A model generated the notes under the pieces. That model was not told the DNA's origin. It saw only the letters and a program-made list of their open reading frames with translations, and made no database searches. A stretch of 64,000 nucleotides of DNA from an uncultured Siphonobacter sp. (GTDB lineage: Bacteria; Bacteroidota; Bacteroidia; Cytophagales; Spirosomataceae): contig CAJYIW010000002.1 of assembly GCA_913775095.1 (NCBI GenBank), forward strand, positions 310,001 to 374,000, written 5' to 3'. Shown here piece by piece: positions 45,483 to 54,053 of this stretch (the stretch's first letter is position 1; every line of letters starts with the position of its first letter). The translations under genes were made by a program, and so were the position numbers.

Positions 45483-46544
45483 CTACTGGGTGCTATTAGC
45501 CGGCAAAGATAACTCTTTCAGGAGTTTTTCTAGTTCCCGAACACGCTTTTCCAGTTCGGGAAGTCGACGAAACACGGCCTGAGATTTGAGGTTCTCCCGG
45601 TTTTCGTAGGCCGGTGACCCGGTTAAAACGACTCCTTCTTTAGTGATTGTTTTCGAAATACCCGACTGAGCCGTGATAATGGTACGATTGGGTAACTGCA
45701 GGTGACCGGAAATACCCACCTGACCACCAATCATACAATGATCACCGATTTTAACGGAACCCGAAACGCCGCTTTGGGCAGCCATGACCGTATGCCGGCC
45801 AATTTCGACGTTATGAGCGATCTGAATCAGGTTATCCAGTTTGGCCCCTTCACGAATAAGGGTAGAAGCCTCGGGCATGGTGGCACAGTCAATCGTGGTA
45901 TTCGAACCGATGGAGACGTTATCTTCCAGAACGACATTTCCCAATTGAGGGATGCTCTTGTAGGAACCATCTTCCTGGGGAGCAAAACCAAAACCATCTG
46001 CTCCAATAACGGCATTCGCGTGGATGGTGCAATTGGCTCCAATTTTACAGTTATCGTAAATTTTGGCTCCGGCATAGATAATGGTGTTATCGCCAATCGT
46101 TACCTGATCGCCTACATAGGCCTGCGGATAAATTTTGACGTTTTTACCAATCCGGCAGTTCTCTCCAACGTAGGAAAATGCTCCCTGATAAAACCCCTCA
46201 CCAATTTCCGTGTTTTTGCCGCGGGCACTGGGTTCTTCCACGCCGGACTTACGGAATGTAATGGCATTATGATACACCTCCAGCAACTTTGTGAAGGCAG
46301 TATAAGCGTTATCAACCAGAATTAAAGTGGGCGTATAAGCCTTTTTAGGCTCAAAACTTTTATCTACGATTACCGCCGAAGCAGCAGTCGTATACAGAAA
46401 ATGTTCGTATTTAAGGTTGGAAAGAAAACTGATAGCTCCTTCCGTTCCTTCTTCGATCTTGGCCAAACGACTTACCTTCTGTTCGGCTTGACCTTTAACT
46501 TCACCGCCCAGTAACTGGGCCACCTGTGCAATAGTAAACTCCAT
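45483..46544 (-). CDS. lpxD: UDP-3-O-(3-hydroxyacyl)glucosamine N-acyltransferase
   Basis: A 353-residue enzyme that adds the second hydroxyacyl chain in lipid A synthesis. The N-terminal uridine-binding domain ends near residue 100; hexapeptide repeats follow (IGENCRIGKNVKIYPQAYVGDQVTIGDN) with the catalytic histidine region LDNLIQIAHNVEIGRHTVMAAQSGVSGSVKIGDHCMIGG. The C-terminal 40 residues form a coiled-coil-like helix. First gene of the operon; a TATCTTTG promoter element lies about 110 nt upstream. Confidence 0.95.
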   Translation of the reverse strand: MEFTIAQVAQLLGGEVKGQAEQKVSRLAKIEEGTEGAISFLSNLKYEHFLYTTAASAVIVDKSFEPKKAYTPTLILVDNAYTAFTKLLEVYHNAITFRKSGVEEPSARGKNTEIGEGFYQGAFSYVGENCRIGKNVKIYPQAYVGDQVTIGDNTIIYAGAKIYDNCKIGANCTIHANAVIGADGFGFAPQEDGSYKSIPQLGNVVLEDNVSIGSNTTIDCATMPEASTLIREGAKLDNLIQIAHNVEIGRHTVMAAQSGVSGSVKIGDHCMIGGQVGISGHLQLPNRTIITAQSGISKTITKEGVVLTGSPAYENRENLKSQAVFRRLPELEKRVRELEKLLKELSLPANSTQ

Positions 46545-46653
46545 GGAGAATATAGAAAACGGCGGTTGGGAATGCGTCTCTCGGTAGCTCGCTTACTAAG
46601 CCTCAGACTTAGTAAAATACAATAAAATTGCCTATAAACCGGGCTTTTTGTGG

Positions 46654-46661
46654 CAAAGATA
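46654..46661 (-). promoter_or_regulatory. Candidate -7 element for the lpx operon
   Basis: On the minus strand the bases read TATCTTTG, a perfect TAnnTTTG match. No TTG stands out at the -33 position. Expected leader about 100 nt. Confidence 0.5.
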
Positions 46662-46859
46662 CAAGACTTTTGAAATGAAAAAGTCCGCAGAACTTTTCGC
46701 TGGAAAAAAATGAATGTTTTTTAGTAACACTGGTGTTTTCAGAGGGTTAGGTTTTAAAGTCTTTTAGAAGTAGACTTTTCTGCGAAGTATGATCCGTAAT
46801 TCATGGAAAAACGCTGAGTAGCAATAACTTGTTTTGACATTTCATAGATTCTATAAAAA

Positions 46860-46893
46860 AAACCTTCGTTCCGAGACCACAGAACGAAGGTTT
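46860..46893 (-). terminator. Terminator after the TspO-like gene
   Basis: A perfect 12-bp stem (46860-46871 with 46882-46893) around a 10-nt loop; on the minus strand it ends in eight T. It lies 25 nt after the stop codon. Confidence 0.92.
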
Positions 46894-46918
46894 GACGCTA
46901 CTCAGATAATCGTCAGAC

Positions 46919-47779
46919 TTACACCCGGGGTTGAGTCCAGTTTAGTAAAGGACGACGACGAATGGGAATAACCAGATTGGTAAAAGCAATCAGCACCACG
47001 GAAATGGTGAGAATGAGGATGCAGATTTCACTGACGTAGACAATGGTCATGTTGGGAGTTACGTCCTGGTAACGCTTCAGAATGATTCCTATCAGTGCCC
47101 AGATCACGACTAACCCATAGGCTACACTGCGATACGTGAAAAGTACAATCTGGGCCAGAATCATCCCGGTAATGATCATAACAATCGTCCAGATTTCCTG
47201 GGAAATTCCTAACTGGTTCCAGTTCATATCTACCAGCCAGGCGGTAATGTTAGTGATGGTGGCAATGGAAATCCAGCCCGCATAGAGACCAAAGGGCGTA
47301 CGAACGACAAAACGCTGCCACCAGGTGGTATCGACCGAGGAAACAGCATACATCTTGGCCAGTAACACCAGCAGACTCACTAGTAAACCCAGCATAATTA
47401 CTACTGAAAGACTTACGTATTCGTAATGCCAGGCAATGATCCAGCTGGCGTTGAGTAAATTAACGGCAATGATCCAGCCTTTGGCCCGAGCTACTACCTG
47501 CTGTACGTATTCGTGAGGATCACGACTGAAAAGGCCTTTGAGCTGATAAATAATAAAAATCCCCAGACTCAGGTAAATCACACTCCAGACCGAAAAGGTT
47601 AATCCGGCCGGAGTGAACAGATTAGGGTACTGATCGGAGAGTTGCCCGGTAGATTTTCCGTTGAGTGGCAGGCTAACGGCTGCCCAGTTAGCCGCAAGGG
47701 TGATCAGAAAAGTCAGCAGATTCAGGATCTGAAGAATTTTGATGGTGAACGAGTTGGGTTTTGCATAAGGCGTGTTCAT
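46919..47779 (-). CDS. Tryptophan-rich TspO/MBR-like membrane protein
   Basis: A 286-residue membrane protein with about eight to nine hydrophobic segments. The N-terminal part has the TspO/MBR-like pattern PNLFTPAGLTFSVWSVIYL, and the protein is rich in Trp. Distant eukaryotic and bacterial homologues are called tryptophan-rich sensory proteins; ligand unknown. The ATG at 47779 is preferred over a TTG at 47791. It lies 29 nt after the YihY gene on the same strand and is probably cotranscribed. Confidence 0.75.
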   Translation of the reverse strand: MNTPYAKPNSFTIKILQILNLLTFLITLAANWAAVSLPLNGKSTGQLSDQYPNLFTPAGLTFSVWSVIYLSLGIFIIYQLKGLFSRDPHEYVQQVVARAKGWIIAVNLLNASWIIAWHYEYVSLSVVIMLGLLVSLLVLLAKMYAVSSVDTTWWQRFVVRTPFGLYAGWISIATITNITAWLVDMNWNQLGISQEIWTIVMIITGMILAQIVLFTYRSVAYGLVVIWALIGIILKRYQDVTPNMTIVYVSEICILILTISVVLIAFTNLVIPIRRRPLLNWTQPRV

Positions 47780-47808
47780 GGTAATAATCAATTAATGGTG
47801 GGTAAAAA

Positions 47809-48777
47809 TCATCTTTTTCCGTAATAACCCCGGAGGCTCTCTACATTTACATGGCCGAGCTGACCTTCCTGTAACTGCTGCGGTTCTATTTCCTGTTCGT
47901 AGACAATTACTGTTTCATTTTTGGGAACGATACCCCGGCCGTATCGCTTGACGTACACCTTTGTAAACTCGGCCCCGAAATAGAGAATCGCCGCCGAATA
48001 GTTCACCCAAAGCAGCACCACCACAATGGAACCCGCTGAACCATAGGTAGAGCCTACATTGGATTTGCTGAGATACAAGCCAATCAGAAACTTTCCAATC
48101 ATGAACAAAATGGCGGTAAAGCCTGCTCCTACGAATGAATCTTTCCAGTATAGCTTTCCATCGGGTAGCACATTAAAAACTAGTGCAAACAACAGGGTGA
48201 TGACCAGAAAGATGACGATCAGATTCACTACATAGAAAACGATGACCAGATCATCATTGAAAATGCGTTCGAGCTGGGCACTGAATACGTCTACCAGTGA
48301 GTTAAGCACCAGGGAAACCAGCAAGACAAAGCCCATACTGATGATCATGGAAAAAGAAAGCAGGCGGTTAATCAGTAATTTAAGCCAGCCCTTTTTAGGC
48401 TTGGCCCGCAGGGACCAGATCCGGTTGATGGAATCCTGCATTTCTCCAAATACCCCCGTTGCCCCAATAATCAGGGTAACAATTCCTACTGTTAAGGCCA
48501 GTGGAGAGCGGTTGGATAGTTCTGCCTTTTTGATCAGATCCTGAATCTGGGCGGCCGCTTCTTTGCCAACCAGCCCCTGAATCTGTCCGAAGACTTCGCC
48601 CTGAACGGCGTCCTGCCCGTAGAAAATTCCCAGTAAAGAGATAATGACGAGTAACATGGGAGCCATCGAAAAGATGGTATAATACGAAAGTGACGCACTC
48701 ATCTTTAAAGCGTTGTCACTTGAGAATTCGTTGTAAACTTCCAGAAAAAAGTTACCAATAGATTTAAGACGATTCAT
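47809..48777 (-). CDS. YihY/BrkB-family membrane protein
   Basis: A 322-residue inner-membrane protein of the YihY family (once wrongly called RNase BN). Six hydrophobic segments, with the family start NALKMSASLSYYTIFSMAPMLLVIIS, the GATGVFGEMQDSINRIW segment and the later GSTYGSAGSIVVVLLWVNYSAAILYFGAEFTKVY. Function not settled; a transporter-like role is suspected. First gene of a two-gene unit with the TspO-like gene; divergent from the small membrane protein genes. Confidence 0.9.
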   Translation of the reverse strand: MNRLKSIGNFFLEVYNEFSSDNALKMSASLSYYTIFSMAPMLLVIISLLGIFYGQDAVQGEVFGQIQGLVGKEAAAQIQDLIKKAELSNRSPLALTVGIVTLIIGATGVFGEMQDSINRIWSLRAKPKKGWLKLLINRLLSFSMIISMGFVLLVSLVLNSLVDVFSAQLERIFNDDLVIVFYVVNLIVIFLVITLLFALVFNVLPDGKLYWKDSFVGAGFTAILFMIGKFLIGLYLSKSNVGSTYGSAGSIVVVLLWVNYSAAILYFGAEFTKVYVKRYGRGIVPKNETVIVYEQEIEPQQLQEGQLGHVNVESLRGYYGKR

Positions 48778-48858
48778 AGAACTGAAGGGCCGATAAAGAG
48801 TGTAAAATAGCTTTTACCATTATAATGCCACTTCTCTTCCCCGTTGTACCTCAGGGGT

Positions 48859-48879
48859 ATTTCCCCGCGGTGGGGAAAT
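48859..48879. promoter_or_regulatory. Palindrome in the divergent region upstream of yihY-like gene
   Basis: ATTTCCCC and GGGGAAAT arms around GCGGT make a perfect 8-bp dyad, with no T run. It lies 80 nt upstream of the yihY-like start and 120 nt upstream of the small membrane protein gene, so an operator role is plausible. Confidence 0.4.
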
Positions 48880-48999
48880 TCGTTCTCGTTTTCCTCTGGT
48901 TTTAACGTATAGCCCTATTTCAGCGGGTTTTAATGCATCTGGCAAACTGTTTTTATCTTACTGGTCAACATCCAATTCACAAAAAAAACCTTAACTATC

Positions 49000-49152
49000 A
49001 TGAGAAGTCTATTGTATATCATCGCCGTAATCTTAATCATTGGCTGGCTTATCGGAGTCGTAGGATACAGTGCCGGAGGTCTTATCCACATTCTTCTAGT
49101 AATCGCAGTCGTTTCATTCCTGCTGACCTTTATTCGTAGAGGTACCGTATAG
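49000..49152 (+). CDS. Small membrane protein, lmo0937/DUF5670-like
   Basis: A 50-residue protein with two hydrophobic helices (residues 3-22 and 27-44) joined by a GYSAGGLIH turn, and a basic end FIRRGTV. The pattern LYIIAVILIIGWLIGV...AGGLIHILLVIAVV matches the lmo0937/DUF5670 family of short stress-related membrane proteins. The ATG at 49000 follows an A-rich upstream stretch. A second small gene follows 36 nt later. Confidence 0.8.
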   Translation: MRSLLYIIAVILIIGWLIGVVGYSAGGLIHILLVIAVVSFLLTFIRRGTV

Positions 49153-49188
49153 GAAAAGAGCCTGTTAAAAAATTAAGACCATTAGTAT

Positions 49189-49365
49189 ATGTCTTTAGCT
49201 CTGATCATGTTGTTAACCCTGGGAGTAGGGGCCGCAATAGCTGCATTACTGGACGCTTTTGGATCAAAAAAGGACCTGGGGTATTACCGTCCACAAAACA
49301 GATTAGAGCGTACTGAGTTTAATAACTTCATGCGAAACATCCGAAGTAAATCGGCTCGCGTGTAA
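49189..49365 (+). CDS. Small single-helix membrane protein of unknown function
   Basis: A 58-residue frame: one membrane helix (ALIMLLTLGVGAAIAALL), then a polar, basic tail with FGSKKDLGYYRPQNRLERTEFNNFMRNIRSK. It lies 36 nt after the DUF5670-like gene and before a clear terminator, so the two make a small operon. I do not recognise a named family. Confidence 0.65.
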   Translation: MSLALIMLLTLGVGAAIAALLDAFGSKKDLGYYRPQNRLERTEFNNFMRNIRSKSARV

Positions 49366-49424
49366 TTATAAAGAGTCTTACCCGAAAGGGTTTGTTAGGT
49401 TAGGTAAAACAATGGGGGAAAAGG

Positions 49425-49456
49425 AAAGTCCAGAAGTCGTTCTTCTGGACTTTTTT
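49425..49456 (+). terminator. Terminator after the small membrane protein genes
   Basis: GTCCAGAAG pairs with CTTCTGGAC around a 5-nt loop, with A and T extensions and a TTTTTT tail. It lies 60 nt after the second stop. Confidence 0.9.
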
Positions 49457-49466
49457 GTGTTCTGAC

Positions 49467-49600
49467 GAGTTTAGAGTTTTGCGTTTAGAGTTTATGAATT
49501 TCTGTGCATCAGTATAATATCAGTTAAGCACATAAACTTTTAATAGGGCTCTGAACTCAAAACCCCAAACTCAAAACCCATAAACTCATTTTTCGCCGTT
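49467..49600. repeat. A-rich interspersed motif with inverted copies
   Basis: Short units of the type AACTCAAAACCC and its complement appear in opposite orientation at about 49467-49497 and 49551-49588. Related units occur between other genes at 32670-32712, 34047-34090, 34405-34470 and 55635-55662. The 300-base gap 49366-49665 holds nothing else apart from the terminator. Confidence 0.45.
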
Positions 49601-49665
49601 TATCCTAAAACTATTCGTCACTCTGGCTGGGCTTGTGTATCATTGATGAACAATAGTTTGGAAAG

Positions 49666-51108
49666 ATGACGACAAGCCTCAAAGTCTGGTTTCTTGGCCT
49701 GAGTCTGGCGGTGGCTTCACCCGCCCTGGGGCAAACCGTTGCTCCGAAGAAATCACTTCAGGAGTGCGTAGACATTGCCTGGAAAAATAACCTTCAGGTT
49801 AAGCAAAGTGAAGTTCAGGTGGAAGTGAACCGGAATACTTTCGAGCAGTCTAAATACAACCGATTGCCTACCCTGAACAGTGCCGTTACCCAGGGCCTTA
49901 ACCTGGGACGCAACATTGACCCCTTCACCAATTCTTACGTTACGCAGACGCTGAACTACAATAATCTTAATCTGACCTCTTCGGAGATTATTTATAACGG
50001 CGGAATCGTTACCAATACTATCAAGCAGAACAAACAATTGCTGGACGCCAGCAAGCTGGATGTACAGGCTACCCGCGATCAGGTAGCTCTGAATGTAGTA
50101 TTGGCTTATTTGCAGGTGTTGAATAACGAAGATGTCCTATCGGTCTCTCAGACTCAGGTAGATATTACAGGACAGCAGGTGAGTCGTACGGAAAAGCTGG
50201 TGAATGCCGGGGCCTTACCTCAGGCTAACCTGCTGGATTTACAGGCTCAGTTGGCTAACGATGAATTATCGGTAGTAACGGCTGAGAATAACCTGGTGCT
50301 TTCTAAGTTGCAGTTGCTGCAATTAATGAATAATCCGGAAATTCAGGAAATCGCACTGGATCGGATCAGCGTTAATACTCCGGACGATACGTATAACACG
50401 CCCATTCAGCAGATTTATGCTTCAGCCCTGAAAACCCAGGCGGCTGTGCAGGCCGCTGATCTCCGTACGCTGAGTGCCCGCACAGGTGTAGATATTGCCC
50501 GTGGCTCATACTTTCCTTCACTGGCGTTTAACCTCAGCGTTGGCAGTAACTACTCGAGTGCTGCCCGCCGCTCATTGGCGGGCACGCCTACCACGATAAC
50601 CAACACGGCTTATGTCGATTTTGAAGGTCAGCAGGTTCCCATTACCTTCACAACGACTCAGCCGGGTTACAGTACTCAGAATATTCCCTGGAGCGAACAG
50701 CTAACCAATAACCTGAACGGCGGAATTGGCCTGAGTCTGCGGATCCCCATTTTCAATGCTTTTCAGGTTCGCTACCGAACGGCTACTGCTTCGCTCAATG
50801 TAAAAAATCAGGAATACCAGGCCGCTAATGTTCGTTTACAGTTACGACAGAATATTGAACAGGCTTACGTTAATATGACCGCCGCCGCCAAGCGTTATGC
50901 TTCCTTAAGCCGCCAGGTAGAAGCTCTGGAGCTGGCATTCAAAGCCTCTGAAAGTCGATTCAACGCCGGGGCCATTAACTCAGTGGATTATAATCTGGCC
51001 AAGTCCAATCTGGACCGTTCCCGAATCAATCAGATTCAGGCTAAGTATGATTATGTCCTGAGAATAAAGGTATTAGATTATTACCAGAATAAACCTCTGT
51101 CATTTTAG
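49666..51108 (+). CDS. TolC-family outer-membrane efflux protein
   Basis: A 480-residue outer-membrane channel subunit. The signal peptide is MTTSLKVWFLGLSLAVASPALGQ. Two outer-membrane efflux (OEP) repeats form long helices; segments SLQECVDIAWKNNLQVKQSEVQVEVNRNTFEQ and LQLRQNIEQAYVNMTAAAKRYASL mark the first and second half. Beta-strand regions with NIDPFTNSYVTQTLNYNNLNLTSSEIIYNGG and later SLRIPIFNAFQVRYR span the membrane. It is followed 49 nt later by an adaptor gene, so the two form an exporter pair; no pump gene follows. Confidence 0.92.
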   Translation: MTTSLKVWFLGLSLAVASPALGQTVAPKKSLQECVDIAWKNNLQVKQSEVQVEVNRNTFEQSKYNRLPTLNSAVTQGLNLGRNIDPFTNSYVTQTLNYNNLNLTSSEIIYNGGIVTNTIKQNKQLLDASKLDVQATRDQVALNVVLAYLQVLNNEDVLSVSQTQVDITGQQVSRTEKLVNAGALPQANLLDLQAQLANDELSVVTAENNLVLSKLQLLQLMNNPEIQEIALDRISVNTPDDTYNTPIQQIYASALKTQAAVQAADLRTLSARTGVDIARGSYFPSLAFNLSVGSNYSSAARRSLAGTPTTITNTAYVDFEGQQVPITFTTTQPGYSTQNIPWSEQLTNNLNGGIGLSLRIPIFNAFQVRYRTATASLNVKNQEYQAANVRLQLRQNIEQAYVNMTAAAKRYASLSRQVEALELAFKASESRFNAGAINSVDYNLAKSNLDRSRINQIQAKYDYVLRIKVLDYYQNKPLSF

Positions 51109-51157
51109 AGTTTAGAAATGAGAGACCACACTATTATTTAAATAAAGGCTAAAAGCC

Positions 51158-52531
51158 ATGGCAACACGTTCTTCAAATCGAATCTGGTGGATTCTCGGTG
51201 GGATTGTACTCATAGTGGTAGCGGGCCTTTTTGTGGCAAAGGCCGCCGGTTGGATCGGCCAGGAAAAAGCCGAGGAAGCTACCTTCAGCACCGTAAAAAC
51301 AGCCGATATTGTCGAAAGAGTCAGTGCTTCGGGAAAGATTCAGCCCGAAGTAGAGGTGAAAATCAGTCCAGACGTATCGGGAGAGATCATCGAATTGAAA
51401 ATTCACGAGGGGGATTCGGTCGTCAAAGGCCAGTTATTGCTACGCATCCGTCCCGATAACTATGAGTCACTGGTGGCCCGTGCGAAAGCGACCGTGAATC
51501 AGGCTAAAGCCAGTTACGAGCAAAGCAAAGCCAGTCTGGGGCAGGTGGAAGCTCAGTTGATGCGGGCTCAGGCGGATTACAACCGAAACAAGAAACTCTA
51601 CGGGGACAAGGTTATATCAGATGCAGATTTTGAGACCGTTGAAGCGAACTTCAAGGTGGCTCGTCAGAACGTAGAATCGACCAAAGCGAATATTGAGGCC
51701 TCTCGATACGCCGTTGAAAGTGCCGATGCCGGCTTGCGTGATGCTATGGAAACGTTACGAAAAACGACGATTTATGCTCCCTCTAATGGAATCATTTCCA
51801 AGCTGGATGTGGAGCTGGGCGAGCGGGTGGTAGGAACGTCTCAAATGGCCGGAACGGAGTTACTAAGAATCGCAAACCTGAACAATATGGAAGTTCGGGT
51901 GAACGTAAATGAGAACGATATTGTGCGGGTAAATGTCGGCGATTCCGTTATTATTGACGTCGATGCCTACAGTTATTCAAGTCGTAAATTCAAAGGTTTG
52001 GTAACGTCCATTGCCAATACGGCTAATGGTTCAGGAAGCTCACTTTCTGCTGCTGCGGGTTCGACGGATGCCGTTACTGAATTTGAAGTAAAAATGCGGA
52101 TTTTACCGGAATCCTATCGGGATTTAGTAGATCGTAAGAAGAAAAGAAGTTTTCCTTTCCGACCCGGCATGACGGCTTCGGTGGAAGTGATTACTGATCG
52201 TAAAAATGGAGTATTAAGTGTTCCTATCTCCGCCGTGACTACCCGTTCCACTGAAAAAGAAAAGGAGGATGAGGGTTCTAAAAATCAGACGGTTACAAAC
52301 GCAGCACAGGCACGGGCTGAAGTTAAACCAGAAGAAGTTGTTTTTATCAATAAAAACGGAGTAGTGGAACAGCGAACCGTTAAAACGGGCATTAGTGATT
52401 TCGAAAATATTGAAATTCTGTCAGGGTTAAAGGCCGGAGAAGAAGTCGTATCAGGGCCGTTCCTGTTAGTTTCCAAGAATTTAAAAGCGGGAGATAAAGT
52501 GATGAAAAAAGTAGAACAAGTGAAAAAATAA
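51158..52531 (+). CDS. Periplasmic adaptor subunit of an efflux system
   Basis: A 457-residue HlyD/MacA-like membrane fusion protein. It has one N-terminal membrane helix (IWWILGGIVLIVVAGLFVA), a lipoyl half with GKIQPEVEVKISPDVSGEIIELKIHEGDSV, a long coiled-coil hairpin from about 100 to 200, the second lipoyl half with TIYAPSNGIISKLDVELGERV, and beta-barrel and membrane-proximal domains. The C-terminal 70 residues are charged. The pump partner, often a MacB-like ABC transporter, is not adjacent, so it is probably encoded elsewhere. Confidence 0.9.
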   Translation: MATRSSNRIWWILGGIVLIVVAGLFVAKAAGWIGQEKAEEATFSTVKTADIVERVSASGKIQPEVEVKISPDVSGEIIELKIHEGDSVVKGQLLLRIRPDNYESLVARAKATVNQAKASYEQSKASLGQVEAQLMRAQADYNRNKKLYGDKVISDADFETVEANFKVARQNVESTKANIEASRYAVESADAGLRDAMETLRKTTIYAPSNGIISKLDVELGERVVGTSQMAGTELLRIANLNNMEVRVNVNENDIVRVNVGDSVIIDVDAYSYSSRKFKGLVTSIANTANGSGSSLSAAAGSTDAVTEFEVKMRILPESYRDLVDRKKKRSFPFRPGMTASVEVITDRKNGVLSVPISAVTTRSTEKEKEDEGSKNQTVTNAAQARAEVKPEEVVFINKNGVVEQRTVKTGISDFENIEILSGLKAGEEVVSGPFLLVSKNLKAGDKVMKKVEQVKK

Positions 52532-52557
52532 ATAATTAGTTTGTTGGTCGTAGTACG

Positions 52558-52592
52558 AAAAATCTTCACTTCCATAAGTGGAGATTTTTTTG
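52558..52592 (+). terminator. Terminator after the efflux adaptor gene
   Basis: A 14-bp stem (52558-52571 with 52576-52589) with a 4-nt loop and one wobble, followed by a T run. It lies about 27 nt after the stop codon. Confidence 0.88.
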
Positions 52593-52605
52593 TTTTCAGG
52601 ACCGT

Positions 52606-52685
52606 GACGGATTGCAAATCCTTTGCCAGGTGCTTTCGGATTACAAATCCGAAAGAGCAGCGTTATAAATCCGAAAGAGCAACTA
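52606..52685. repeat. ATTACAAATCC-type intergenic repeats
   Basis: Three related units (GGATTGCAAATCC, GGATTACAAATCC, ATAAATCCGAAAGAGCA) occur in 80 bases. The middle one is a perfect palindrome with 10-bp arms CTTTCGGATT and AATCCGAAAG at 52633-52655. No coding potential. Confidence 0.6.
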
Positions 52686-52717
52686 GTTCTTTGCTGATAA
52701 CTAATAACCAGCAACCA

Positions 52718-53923
52718 TCAAGTCGTTCGGATCAGATTTGCCGTAATTCCCGAGGCTTCCAGAAGAGACTGGGTTCGTTCGGGGCGGGCGTCCGTTAGAA
52801 ACACCTGCCCGAACGTTCCGTCCTTCATCAGGTGGATGAGTCTGGCAATGCGACGATCGTCCAGTTTGTCAAAAATATCGTCGAGTAACAAAATGGGCTG
52901 ATGGCCTTTTTCCTGAGTCAGGAGGTGAAACTGGGCCAGTTTCAAGGCAACGACAAAGGATTTCTGCTGGCCCTGAGAGCCGAATTTTTTTAAAGGGTAA
53001 GAATCAATTTCAAACGCATAGTCGTCCCGGTGAATACCCAGAGTAGTCCGCTGGGCAGCTACGTCCCGGTGTCGGTTAAGCCAGAACTGCTTTCGAAAAT
53101 CATCGGTATCCACTTCCGATTCGTAGCGGATGTCCACCGTCTCCCGGCTTTCACTCAACTGGGCGTAATGCTCCTGAAAAACCGGCAGAAATTCCTGCAA
53201 AAAGCTTTTTCGGGTGGCATGCAGGCGAAGGGCTACATCTACCAGCGGCTGAGAATAGGCTTCCAGTAGGTCTTCGTCGGTATAATGTCGTTCGTGGAAT
53301 TGTTTCAGCAACGTATTTCGCTGATCCAGAATACGATTATACTGAAGCAGGTCGCTCAGGTAATCCGGACGTTGCTGGGACAAGACGCCATCAAAGAACT
53401 TCCGGCGTTCGTCCGAGCCTTCGCGAATCAGGTCCGTATCATCGGGTGCAATCAGAACAACGGGAAATTTTCCGATGTGATCCGCCAGCCGTTCGTAGGT
53501 CTTCCGGTCGTTCATCACGACTTTTCGCTGACCCCGGGGTAAGGAAATGGTAATCTGCGACGAACGAAGGGACGCGGGTCCGGCGGAAGGTTCCGCATGG
53601 ACGGTCGCCTCAGAAATCGAATCGGAGAGCTGGCTTTCCTCCGAATCATTCGTTATTTTCGCCTGGTTAACGGCCGGCTCAGCAGCCTCGTAACGGGAGA
53701 ACACCCCGTCTATCAGCATGAAATCCGCTCCGTGCTGAATCGCCAGGGCATCCTGGCTGGTAAGGGCACTTTTCGTCAGCGACAAAAAATAAATGGCATC
53801 GAGCAGGTTGGTTTTGCCACTGCCATTTTCGCCGACAATGGCATTTACCCGCTCGGAAAAGAGAAAGGCTCCCGTTTCGTAGGACTTATAATGAGTTAAA
53901 TGAAGCCGTTCTAGAAAAAGCAT
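52718..53923 (-). CDS. recF: DNA replication and repair protein RecF
   Basis: A 401-residue SMC-like ATPase that helps load RecA at gapped DNA. Walker A GENGSGKTN near 31-39; Walker B ILLLDDIFDKLDD; the LGSQGQQKSFVVALKLAQ-like signature is visible as FGSQGQQKS. It is longer than usual RecF (about 360) because of a 40-residue polar insertion at about residues 79-121, rich in Ser, Glu and Ala. The ATG at 53923 puts LERLHLTHYKSY at the start; the longer frame to 54076 would overlap the divergent pdhA. Good identification. Confidence 0.93.
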   Translation of the reverse strand: MLFLERLHLTHYKSYETGAFLFSERVNAIVGENGSGKTNLLDAIYFLSLTKSALTSQDALAIQHGADFMLIDGVFSRYEAAEPAVNQAKITNDSEESQLSDSISEATVHAEPSAGPASLRSSQITISLPRGQRKVVMNDRKTYERLADHIGKFPVVLIAPDDTDLIREGSDERRKFFDGVLSQQRPDYLSDLLQYNRILDQRNTLLKQFHERHYTDEDLLEAYSQPLVDVALRLHATRKSFLQEFLPVFQEHYAQLSESRETVDIRYESEVDTDDFRKQFWLNRHRDVAAQRTTLGIHRDDYAFEIDSYPLKKFGSQGQQKSFVVALKLAQFHLLTQEKGHQPILLLDDIFDKLDDRRIARLIHLMKDGTFGQVFLTDARPERTQSLLEASGITANLIRTT

Positions 53924-54053
53924 CTTTGTGTTTTGACGATTGCAGGCTAATTTCGCCGAAAGTTTTGTACCAGGTTTTCCAGATTCGTGCCTTTGGCCGG
54001 AGAAAAAGTTCGGAAAATCAGACGTTATTTCCACTCTTCTAATCCCGCGTGTA

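Larger units (their letters stand above)
46545..46918. other. Intergenic region with the lpx promoter
   Basis: No gene is seen in these 374 bases. The region holds a -7-like element for lpxD at 46654-46661 and, at the right end, the terminator of the TspO-like gene. Confidence 0.6.

Noticed and set aside
45702-46325. 207-residue plus-strand frame inside lpxD
   Set aside because: Antisense shadow of the hexapeptide repeats of lpxD.
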